NCBI GenBank assembly: GCA_030524225.1
Contig: JAUNGV010000002.1
Span: 44,671 to 93,011 of the forward strand
DNA from: Eubacteriales bacterium
GTDB taxonomy: Bacteria; Bacillota; Clostridia; Lachnospirales; Lachnospiraceae
DNA length: 48,341 nucleotides
Direction: 5' to 3'
In this document: positions 41,420 through 48,341 of the stretch, one piece after another
Numbering within the stretch: the stretch's first letter is position 1
Layout of the letters: each line of letters starts with the position of its first letter
Program-made: the position numbers and the translations under genes
The notes under the pieces: model-generated
Told to the model about the DNA's origin: nothing
The model's input: only the letters and a program-made list of their open reading frames with translations
Databases searched by the model: none

Positions 41420-44400
41420 ATGGCAACAGGAAACAGAAACAGTGGCAGGACGTCGTCCCGCAAAACAGGGACGTCGGCCAAAAAGACGCAGACCGCCCGC
41501 GCTTCCTCGTCGAAGGGAAGCGGGCGCGGCACGGCCAAAAGCAGGCAGACGGGAAGAAAGACGGCATCGGCCCGCACATCCTCTGCCAGAAAGAGCGCAT
41601 CCCGGGGGAAACGGGGATACCGCTATGAAGAGAAGCAGGATTTTGCCCTGAAATATGAGCTGATCCTGATTCTTCTTTTTGCGGGGATGGTCTTTTTATT
41701 TCTGGCGAACTTCGGAGTGATGGGGGCGGCGGGAAATGTGATCAGTTCCGTTCTGTTCGGCCTGTTTGGATTCAGCGCGTATCTTCTGCCGGTCTTCCTC
41801 TTTTTTCTGGCTGCGTTCTGGGTTTCCAACCGGGAGCAGGAGAGCGTTTACCGCAAGATCGCGGCGTCGGCGGGGCTCTATCTGGTGTTCGGCATCGTCT
41901 GTGAAATGGTCAGCCATTCTCTGGCGGAGTCGCCGACGTATCAGATCGCGGAGATCTATCTGCGCTGTGCACAGGGAAAGACAGGCGGCGGCGTAGTGGG
42001 GGGAAGTCTGGCTTTCCTGTGTTACGCTCTTCTTAAGACCGTGGGTACGGTACTTCTCCTGATTGTGGTTGTTCTTGTCTGCATTGTGATCCTGACGGAA
42101 CGCTCTCTGTTCGGAGCGATGCGGGAGGGCAGAGAGCCCTGGGAGATGCAGGAGGAAGGGGATGACCCGGAACCGGATGAAGGAGAACTTCCGGGACATC
42201 CGTTCTATGGCAGAGAGGCGTCCCCCAGCGGTTACAGCCGCTGGATGCAGGCCAGAGAGGAGAGAAAGCTCCGCAGGGAGGCCGAGGCGAGAGAGCGGGA
42301 GACGCGCAGGCGTCTGGACGCCCAGGAGAGAACCCGGCGCATGGAGGAGCGGGAGCGGGAAGCGGCTCTGGCGGCCGAGGCGCAGGAGAACAACAGGATA
42401 CTGCGGATGGACCGCAAGGTGTCGGGCGTTACGCTGAATACCCTTCCTCACGGAGATGAGGTGCAGACTGTGCTGCGGGAGGAGACAGAGGAAGCGTGGA
42501 ATTACGGGGCACAGGAGTACGCTGCGCAGGACGGCGAAGCGGAGAACCCGGAGAGAGGAACGCGGCAGGATGAGGAGCTCCGCCGGGAGTTTCCGGATCC
42601 GGCGGAGACGGAATGGGAGAGCCGCCAGCTCGCCGGGAGAAGGCGGACACAGGAGCGCGCGGAGAGTCTGCTGCAGGATGAACTGCATGAGATTACGGTG
42701 GACGACCTGACTTTTCGCGCGCTGCAGACGCCGCTTCAGCCTCTGCCTCCGGTACAGGAGGCGGTTTACGGAGGAATCGGCGTGCTGCCTCCGGCGGACA
42801 GGACGCCGGATTATACCTCGGAGGCGTTTGCAGACCGGATCGTGAGACAGGGATATTTGGAGAGCGCGGAGACGGAGAGAGAGAATCCGCGGACACAGGG
42901 ACAGGCGCGCGGGGCGCAGATTCCGGAGAACGCGGCGTACGGCGCTGTGCCGGTCGGACCGGGGGAGGCCGGAATGAGCGGCAGACCGGCGGCGGACGCA
43001 TACGGCCGGGCCGTAGCAGCACCGGGAGAATACGGGCAGCAGAGCGGCGTCTGGTATGACACGGACAGAGAGGCGGCAGAAGTCGGCGGCCGGTACGCTG
43101 CGGACAGGGATGCGGTGCAGAGCGGCGAAGACGCCCGGCAGGCAGCCGTGCAGGAGGACTACGGACAGTTCGAAACGGAGCGGGAGGACTCCGCACAGTA
43201 TGGGAAGGATGCGGGGGAGCCCGCACCGCAGCGGCAGATGGAAAGAGAAGACGTCCCGCGCGGCAGAGAACAGAGCGCGCTGCAGGGACAGGGTGCGCCG
43301 GACGAAACCTCCGACACTTCGAGGGAACGGGAGGTGCGGCGGCAAGAGCAGGCCTCCGGAAATATGCATGAGATTTCACCGGAGAGCGGCGCGCTCACCG
43401 AGCAGGAACTCGAAGACATCCGGGTGCACCGGGAGAGGCCGCAGGAGAAGAACGGGCAGGGGGTACAGACGCAGGGAGCCGGAGGCACAGCGCCGAGGCC
43501 GCAGGCGGCAAGCCGCCGTTACAGCTATCCTCCCCTCTCCCTTCTGACGAAGGTGGAGCAGAAGAAGAGTCCAGAGTCCGACAGGGAACTGAAGGAGACG
43601 GCGCTGCGCCTGCAGGAGACCCTGCGCACCTTCGGCGTCAATGTGACGATTACGGACATCAGCCAGGGTCCGGCGGTGACCCGCTACGAGCTCCAGCCGG
43701 AGCAGGGTGTGAAGGTCAGCAAGATCGTCTCCCTGCAGGACGACATCAAGCTGAATCTGGCTGCGACGGATATCCGGATCGAGGCGCCGATTCCGGGCAA
43801 GGCGGCGATCGGAATCGAGGTGCCGAACAAGGAGAACACGATGGTGGCCTTCCGGGATCTCGTCGAATCGCAGGAGTTTCAGAAATCCCAGAGCCGTCTG
43901 AGCTTTGCCGTGGGCAAGGACATCGGCGGCAAGACGGTCGTCACGGACATCGCGAAGATGCCGCATCTGCTGATCGCGGGTTCCACCGGCTCCGGCAAGT
44001 CAGTCTGTATCAATACGCTGATCATGAGCGTGCTCTACAAGGCGACGCCGGATGAGGTGAGGCTGATCATGATCGATCCCAAGGTCGTGGAACTGAGTGT
44101 GTACAACGGCATTCCGCACCTGATGATTCCGGTTGTGACAGATCCGAAAAAGGCGGCGGCGGCCCTGAACTGGGCGGTGGCGGAGATGACGGCGCGCTAT
44201 CAGAAATTTGCAGACGCCAAGGTGCGCGACCTGAAAGGCTACAACGCCATGGTCAAAGCGCAGGGCGGCGCGCAGAAGGACTTCATGCCGCAGATCGTGA
44301 TCGTGGTGGATGAGCTGGCCGACCTGATGATGGTGTCGGCCAATGAAGTGGAAGAGGCGATCTGCCGTCTGGCCCAGCTGGCCAGAGCGGCGGGGATTCA

Positions 44401-44983
44401 CCTGATTATCGCGACGCAGCGGCCCTCTGTGGACGTCATCACCGGTCTGATCAAGGCGAACATGCCGAGCCGGATTGCGTTTGCCGTCTCCAGCGGCGTC
44501 GATTCGCGCACGATTCTGGATATGAACGGGGCGGAGAAGCTGCTGGGCAAGGGTGATATGCTCTTTTATCCTCAGGGCTATCCGAAGCCGGCCCGTATTC
44601 AGGGCGCGTTTGTCTCCGATCAGGAGGTCGGGGATGTGGCGGCTTTCCTGAAGCGGGAGAACAGGCCGGCGGGGGACGACAATGAGATCGCGCAGGCGAT
44701 CGAGAACATCGCGAACGGCACGGCGGGAGCCGGAGCGGGCGCGTCGGGAAATGCGTCGGGAGGTCTGGACGAGCACTTTGCGGACGCGGGCCGCTTCGTG
44801 ATCGAGAAGGACAAGGCGTCGATCGGCATGCTGCAGCGCGTGTACAAGATCGGATTCAACCGGGCCGCCCGTATTATGGATCAGCTGTGCGAGGCGGGGG
44901 TCGTCAGTGAGGAGGGCGGCACGAAGCCCCGCAGGGTTCTGATGTCGCTGGCGGAATTCGAGGCGTATCTGGACGGAGAATAA
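41420..44983 (+). CDS. ftsK: DNA translocase FtsK/SpoIIIE with a very long linker
   Basis: A 1187-residue hexameric DNA pump for chromosome segregation at the septum or into the forespore. A basic Ser/Arg/Lys-rich start of about 70 residues precedes four membrane helices (about 80-235). A linker of about 465 residues follows, rich in Glu, Gln, Arg, Gly and Ala. The motor begins near residue 703 with YPPLSLL; Walker A GSTGSGKS is near 853, Walker B is in [13 protein letters not shown], and the C-terminal gamma domain has [21 protein letters not shown] and ends in [11 protein letters not shown]. SpoIIIE is about 790 residues, so the linker is the main difference. The Shine-Dalgarno is weak (GAAGGCGG). 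The 160 nt upstream show nothing recognisable. Confidence 0.94.
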   Translation: MATGNRNSGRTSSRKTGTSAKKTQTARASSSKGSGRGTAKSRQTGRKTASARTSSARKSASRGKRGYRYEEKQDFALKYELILILLFAGMVFLFLANFGVMGAAGNVISSVLFGLFGFSAYLLPVFLFFLAAFWVSNREQESVYRKIAASAGLYLVFGIVCEMVSHSLAESPTYQIAEIYLRCAQGKTGGGVVGGSLAFLCYALLKTVGTVLLLIVVVLVCIVILTERSLFGAMREGREPWEMQEEGDDPEPDEGELPGHPFYGREASPSGYSRWMQAREERKLRREAEARERETRRRLDAQERTRRMEEREREAALAAEAQENNRILRMDRKVSGVTLNTLPHGDEVQTVLREETEEAWNYGAQEYAAQDGEAENPERGTRQDEELRREFPDPAETEWESRQLAGRRRTQERAESLLQDELHEITVDDLTFRALQTPLQPLPPVQEAVYGGIGVLPPADRTPDYTSEAFADRIVRQGYLESAETERENPRTQGQARGAQIPENAAYGAVPVGPGEAGMSGRPAADAYGRAVAAPGEYGQQSGVWYDTDREAAEVGGRYAADRDAVQSGEDARQAAVQEDYGQFETEREDSAQYGKDAGEPAPQRQMEREDVPRGREQSALQGQGAPDETSDTSREREVRRQEQASGNMHEISPESGALTEQELEDIRVHRERPQEKNGQGVQTQGAGGTAPRPQAASRRYSYPPLSLLTKVEQKKSPESDRELKETALRLQETLRTFGVNVTITDISQGPAVTRYELQPEQGVKVSKIVSLQDDIKLNLAATDIRIEAPIPGKAAIGIEVPNKENTMVAFRDLVESQEFQKSQSRLSFAVGKDIGGKTVVTDIAKMPHLLIAGSTGSGKSVCINTLIMSVLYKATPDEVRLIMIDPKVVELSVYNGIPHLMIPVVTDPKKAAAALNWAVAEMTARYQKFADAKVRDLKGYNAMVKAQGGAQKDFMPQIVIVVDELADLMMVSANEVEEAICRLAQLARAAGIHLIIATQRPSVDVITGLIKANMPSRIAFAVSSGVDSRTILDMNGAEKLLGKGDMLFYPQGYPKPARIQGAFVSDQEVGDVAAFLKRENRPAGDDNEIAQAIENIANGTAGAGAGASGNASGGLDEHFADAGRFVIEKDKASIGMLQRVYKIGFNRAARIMDQLCEAGVVSEEGGTKPRRVLMSLAEFEAYLDGE

Positions 44984-45130
44984 AAGTCGGAAGCGACGCG
45001 GGAATGCGGAGCAGAGAGAACCGGACAGGGTTCCGGCAGGAGGAAACAGCAGCAAGCGACAGAAAGAACACAGCAGAGGCAAAGCGGTGAGGAACCGGTG
45101 CGGTAAGGAAATCGCGGAAAGGAGCGGGAC

Positions 45131-45979
45131 ATGGCAATTCAGATAGACGGCAAGGCGATTGCGGCACAGATCAAGGATGAGGTGCGGGCAAGAATAGAGC
45201 AGCTGCGGGAGCAGGGAACAGAGGTGACGCTGGCGGTGGTGCAGGTCGGCGCCGATCCGGCGAGCAGTGTTTACGTCCGCAATAAAAAGAAGGCGTGCGA
45301 ATACTGCGGGATCATCTCCCGCTCCTATGAGCTGGGTGAAGAGACGACGCAGGAGGAGCTGCTCGCTCTCGTGCAGTCGCTGAACGAGGATCCCGGGATC
45401 AACGGGATTCTGGTGCAGCTCCCTCTGCCGTCGCAGATCGACGAGGACAGGATTATCGGGGCGATCTCGCCGAGTAAAGATGTGGACGGCTTCCATCCTC
45501 AGAGCGTCGGCGCGCTCAGCATCGGTCTGCCCGGCTTTATTTCCTGCACGCCGGCCGGCGTGATCCAGCTGCTCAGACGTTCCGGCATTGAGATGGAGGG
45601 AAAAGAGGCCGTCGTGGTGGGGCGCAGCAATATCGTGGGCAAACCGATGGCGGCGCTGCTGCTGCGGGAGAATGCGACGGTGACGGTGGCGCACTCCCGC
45701 ACAAAGAATCTGGCGGAGGTCTGCCGCCGCGCGGATATTCTGATCACGGCGATCGGCAAGCCGAAGTTCTTTACCGGAGAGTATATCAGGGAGGGAGCGG
45801 CGGTGATCGACTGCGGCATCAACCGGGATGAAAACGGGAAACTCTGCGGCGATGTGGACTATGCGGAGGCGGAGAAGATTGCGGGGGCGATTACGCCGGT
45901 GCCGGGCGGCGTCGGGCCGATGACGGTGGCGATGCTGATGGTGAACTGCCTCGCGTCGCTGGAGCTGCAGCAGGCGTGA
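45131..45979 (+). CDS. folD: Bifunctional methylenetetrahydrofolate dehydrogenase / methenyl-THF cyclohydrolase
   Basis: A 282-residue cytosolic enzyme interconverting methylene-, methenyl- and formyl-THF in one-carbon metabolism. The catalytic Lys is in SVYVRNKKKACEYCG; VQLPLPSQID, KDVDGFHPQSVG and CTPAGVIQLL are family signatures. The NADP-binding Rossmann part shows VVVGRSNIVGKPMAALLL and the end has TPVPGGVGPMTVAML. AAAGGAGCGGG precedes the ATG. The 146 nt before it show no promoter or structure. Confidence 0.97.
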   Translation: MAIQIDGKAIAAQIKDEVRARIEQLREQGTEVTLAVVQVGADPASSVYVRNKKKACEYCGIISRSYELGEETTQEELLALVQSLNEDPGINGILVQLPLPSQIDEDRIIGAISPSKDVDGFHPQSVGALSIGLPGFISCTPAGVIQLLRRSGIEMEGKEAVVVGRSNIVGKPMAALLLRENATVTVAHSRTKNLAEVCRRADILITAIGKPKFFTGEYIREGAAVIDCGINRDENGKLCGDVDYAEAEKIAGAITPVPGGVGPMTVAMLMVNCLASLELQQA

Positions 45980-46028
45980 GCGGGCGGCAGGATGGCGCGG
46001 TCTGTGGAAACAGGACAAGGAGGCGCGT

Positions 46029-47495
46029 ATGAAGTGTCCCAGATGCGGGATGGAGATCAAAGACGGCGACCTCTACTGCGAGAACTGTGCGATGGAGATC
46101 AGGATCGTTCCGGAATTTGACCCGCAGATCGAACAGCAGATTCACGAGTCGATGCAGGGCGTCGGCGATGTGATCGGAGAAGAGGCGGACAGACAGGCCA
46201 GGGAGCTGACAGAGGAACTGGAGCGGCAGGAATACCGGGAACGGCGCACAGTCGGGAGGCAAAAGGGCGGCCACAGGCGGCGCAGGCGGATTCTGCTGGC
46301 GCTGGCGGTCTGCGGCGGCGCGGCGTTTCTTGCGTTTGCCGTGTTCCGCTATGCGGCCAGGCAGTCGGAATCGTATCTGGTCGGCGAGGCCTACCGGTAT
46401 TCCGAGGACGGGGATTACGAGGCGGCGCTGGAGAGTATAGAGAGCGCGGTGCGGCTCACCGTGGAGCCGAGCCCTTCTCTTCTGCTGCTGCGGGCCGAAT
46501 ATCTTCAGAAGTCAGGACGGACAGAGGAGGCTCTCTCCGCGCTCGAAGATCTCGTGCAGGAGGAAGGGCTCTCGTCCGAAGAGCGCATGGAGGCGTACGG
46601 GCGGCTGCTGGGGCTTTACACTCTGCAGGAACGGTATGAAGAGGCGGCCGGGGCCATTGAGGCATGCGGAGACGAACAGGTGCGCCAGGCCTATGCGCAG
46701 TATCTGATCAGCGAGCCCGTGTTTGACAAAGCGGCGGGAGATTATGAAGGGGAGCTGGAACTGACGCTCTCGGCGGACTGCGAGGGAACTATTTTTTACA
46801 CCATTGACGGAACGACGCCCACGACGAGGAGCGCGCTCTATCAGAGTCCGCTCCGGCTCTCGGACGGCGAGTATGAGATCGCCGCGATCTGTGTGAATCA
46901 CTTTGGCGTGGTGAGCGAGGTCGTTACGAGGCGGTATGAGGTGAGCCCGGCGCAGCCGGATGCGCCGGAGGTGCTGACCGAAGAGGGAACGTACAGCCGG
47001 CCGACTTACATCACGGTAGCCGAGCCGGAGGAGGGAGAGATTTACTATACGACGGACGGGACGGAGCCGACGCAGGATTCCAACAGGTATACGGGACGGA
47101 TTCCGATGCCGGTGGGAGCGTCTGTTTTCAAATTTGTCTGTATCAGCGAGAGCGGGGCGGCGAGCGAGGTGGTGGAGTGCCACTACCAGATGAACGTCAC
47201 GAGTTCCTTCTCCATTGAGGACGGGCCGAATTACATTCTGGTCGAGCTCATCAACGCGGGGGAAATCGTCGATGTGCAGGGGACGATCCGCAGCGGCAGC
47301 GCGCGGTATATTTATTCATATCAGGGCGTGAGGCAGATCCAGGGATACGGAACCTTTTATATTTACAGCGAATCCCTGATGGATTACATGACGGGCGATA
47401 CGGTTGTGACGGGACGGCGTTTTGCGGTCAATACGAAAAACGGCACGGTGAATCTCTACGACGCGGCGGGAAATCTGCAGCAGTTTACGGGATAA
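46029..47495 (+). CDS. Zinc-ribbon, single-TM protein with TPR-like and two CHB_HEX_C-like domains
   Basis: A 488-residue membrane protein with an unusual domain order. A zinc ribbon (Cys3, Cys6, Cys17, Cys20) and a charged helix lie in the cytoplasm; one transmembrane helix is at about 87-110. Outside, residues about 115-225 look like TPR repeats (AYRYSEDGDYEAALESIESA, SGRTEEALSALEDLV). Two beta-sandwich repeats follow, each with the pattern YT[IT]DGT[TE]PT found in chitobiase/hexosaminidase C-terminal domains, at about 238-305 and 316-385. The last 105 residues form a domain I do not recognise. AAGGAGG precedes the ATG. Function is unknown; surface sensing or wall binding is possible. Confidence 0.78.
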   Translation: MKCPRCGMEIKDGDLYCENCAMEIRIVPEFDPQIEQQIHESMQGVGDVIGEEADRQARELTEELERQEYRERRTVGRQKGGHRRRRRILLALAVCGGAAFLAFAVFRYAARQSESYLVGEAYRYSEDGDYEAALESIESAVRLTVEPSPSLLLLRAEYLQKSGRTEEALSALEDLVQEEGLSSEERMEAYGRLLGLYTLQERYEEAAGAIEACGDEQVRQAYAQYLISEPVFDKAAGDYEGELELTLSADCEGTIFYTIDGTTPTTRSALYQSPLRLSDGEYEIAAICVNHFGVVSEVVTRRYEVSPAQPDAPEVLTEEGTYSRPTYITVAEPEEGEIYYTTDGTEPTQDSNRYTGRIPMPVGASVFKFVCISESGAASEVVECHYQMNVTSSFSIEDGPNYILVELINAGEIVDVQGTIRSGSARYIYSYQGVRQIQGYGTFYIYSESLMDYMTGDTVVTGRRFAVNTKNGTVNLYDAAGNLQQFTG

Positions 47496-47535
47496 GGGAT
47501 AGGCGGAGGAAACGGAGAAAACCGTCATAAACTGA

Positions 47536-47564
47536 TTGAATATACAGAAATGATAAAGTAAAAT
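47536..47564 (+). promoter_or_regulatory. Promoter for the NfnA/SudB-like gene
   Basis: TTGAAT (47536-47541) and TAAAAT (47559-47564) with a 17-nt spacer, in the only AT-rich patch of the spacer. The leader is about 90 nt. Confidence 0.72.
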
Positions 47565-47663
47565 AAATAAGTATGACGTCCGTGAAGGCAGAGACGGAAC
47601 ACGGGCGCAAATGTGCGGAGCCGCCGGAAGGCCGTTTCGCGAAAAGGGTGTAAGGAGGAAGGC

Positions 47664-48341
47664 ATGTACAGAATAGAGAGAGCGGAGGAGTTGGCTCCGA
47701 ATATTTATCTGATGGACGTGGAAGCGCCCAGAGTCGCAAAACACGCGCTGCCGGGACAGTTCCTGATTGTCCGCGTGGACGACGAAGGCGAGAGAGTTCC
47801 GCTGACAATCTGCGACTACGATGCGCAGAAGGGAACGGTACAGATCGTATTCCAGGCAGTCGGCGCGGAGACGGAGAGGATGGCGAGACTGAAGGTGGGA
47901 GATTCCTTTCACGATGTGGTGGGTCCCCTGGGACGTCCTTCCGAGCTGACGGAACTGCCGCAGGAAGAGCTGCAGAAGAAAAAGATTCTCTTTGTGGCGG
48001 GAGGCGTGGGAACCGCGCCGGTTTATCCGCAGCTGAAATGGCTCAAGGAGCACGGTGTGCTGGCCGATGCGATTGAGGGAGCCAAGACAAAAGACATCGT
48101 CATTCTGGAAGACCGGATGAAGGAAGTGGCCGGAACGCTTTATGTGACGACTGACGACGGCTCCTACGGCAGAAGCGGTATGGTGACGAAGGTGATTCAG
48201 GATCTCTACGACGAGGGCAAGCGCTATGATCTCTGCGTGGCGATCGGCCCGATGATTATGATGAAATTCGTCTGCAAGCTGACGAAGGAACTGAATCTTC
48301 CTACGATTGTCAGCATGAATCCGATCATGGTGGACGGAACG
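47664..48341 (+). CDS. Sulfide/dihydroorotate dehydrogenase-like FAD/NAD-binding protein, 3' partial
   Basis: The first 226 residues of a ferredoxin-NADP reductase-fold protein, cut by the window end. It resembles the small subunit of NADH-dependent ferredoxin:NADP oxidoreductase (NfnA) or sulfide dehydrogenase (SudB), which usually pairs with a glutamate-synthase-like large subunit. Visible motifs: PGQFLIVRVDDEGERVPLTI for FAD binding, FVAGGVGTAPVYPQLKWL for NAD binding, and AIGPMIMMKFVCKLTKELN followed by SMNPIMVDGT, directly before where the Cys-rich [2Fe-2S] segment would start. AAGGAGG at 47652-47658 precedes the ATG. The partner gene, if present, would be outside the window. PyrK is a related alternative. 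Confidence 0.87.
   Translation, partial: MYRIERAEELAPNIYLMDVEAPRVAKHALPGQFLIVRVDDEGERVPLTICDYDAQKGTVQIVFQAVGAETERMARLKVGDSFHDVVGPLGRPSELTELPQEELQKKKILFVAGGVGTAPVYPQLKWLKEHGVLADAIEGAKTKDIVILEDRMKEVAGTLYVTTDDGSYGRSGMVTKVIQDLYDEGKRYDLCVAIGPMIMMKFVCKLTKELNLPTIVSMNPIMVDGT

Noticed and set aside
44000-46060. A 686-codon open frame on the - strand across ftsK and folD
   Set aside because: It is the shadow of two unmistakable + strand genes. GC-rich third positions keep antisense frames open here; the translation is Arg/His/Leu-rich with no recognisable domain.
1-48341. CRISPR arrays, insertion sequences, prophage or integrative elements
   Set aside because: No regularly spaced direct repeats, transposase, integrase or phage structural genes are visible.

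Overview
The window looks like chromosome from a fairly GC-rich member of the Lachnospiraceae or a close relative (Clostridia, Bacillota). The grounds are the murD-ftsW-ftsQ-ftsZ order without murG or ftsA, a SpoIIIE/FtsK translocase, Rex, an scpAB pair, a sodium-pumping decarboxylase operon of clostridial type, TTGACA/TATAAT promoters, purine-rich Shine-Dalgarno sites and frequent GTG/TTG starts. Nearly all genes are on the + strand; the clear exception is a tRNA-Ala. No phage, insertion sequence or CRISPR array is visible. Family assignment is inference from gene content.

Layout. 1-4.7 kb: cell wall and division genes (murD partial, ftsW, ftsQ, ftsZ with its own promoter). 4.8-6.0 kb: a membrane-anchored endonuclease/exonuclease/phosphatase-fold protein, then a convergent tRNA-Ala(CGC). 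6.2-12.5 kb: an M16C metallopeptidase, a DUF4349-type lipoprotein, era and recO. 12.7-18 kb: a small lipoprotein, glyS, alaS and rpsU. 18.1-20.8 kb: a metallophosphoesterase and the condensin partners scpA-scpB. 21.1-26.4 kb: a five-gene biotin-dependent carboxyltransferase / Na+-translocating decarboxylase operon ending in a terminator. 26.6-30.5 kb: a two-component system overlapping hisH-hisF. 30.7-34.3 kb: a PepD-type dipeptidase, ung and lysA. 34.4-39.4 kb: a candidate antisense-strand small RNA, rex, the NAD(P)H-hydrate repair enzyme, alr and yebC. 39.4-48.3 kb: a polytopic membrane protein, ftsK with a very long linker, folD, a zinc-ribbon/TPR/CHB_HEX membrane protein and the start of an NfnA/SudB-like flavoprotein.

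The most unusual signal is a structured element of about 135 nt found three times almost intact (12599-12733, 27255-27388, 30531-30667), with a diverged fourth copy at 38565-38674. Every copy ends at the Shine-Dalgarno site of the next gene. Each carries a hairpin whose loop contains GGAGCG, exactly complementary to a CGCTCC segment just upstream of the Shine-Dalgarno. Stem sequences change between copies while pairing is kept. The downstream genes (lipoprotein, histidine kinase, dipeptidase, yebC) are unrelated, so it looks like a dispersed cis-acting RNA or mobile RNA-forming repeat controlling translation, not an ordinary metabolite riboswitch. A second repeat family (60 nt, two copies at 17628 and 20878) lies just upstream of two operon promoters; one copy sits inside a 160-bp inverted-repeat structure.

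Several conserved housekeeping proteins (FtsK, Nnr, Era, the metallophosphoesterase, the sensor kinase) carry low-complexity extensions or insertions, some made of short in-frame tandem repeats.
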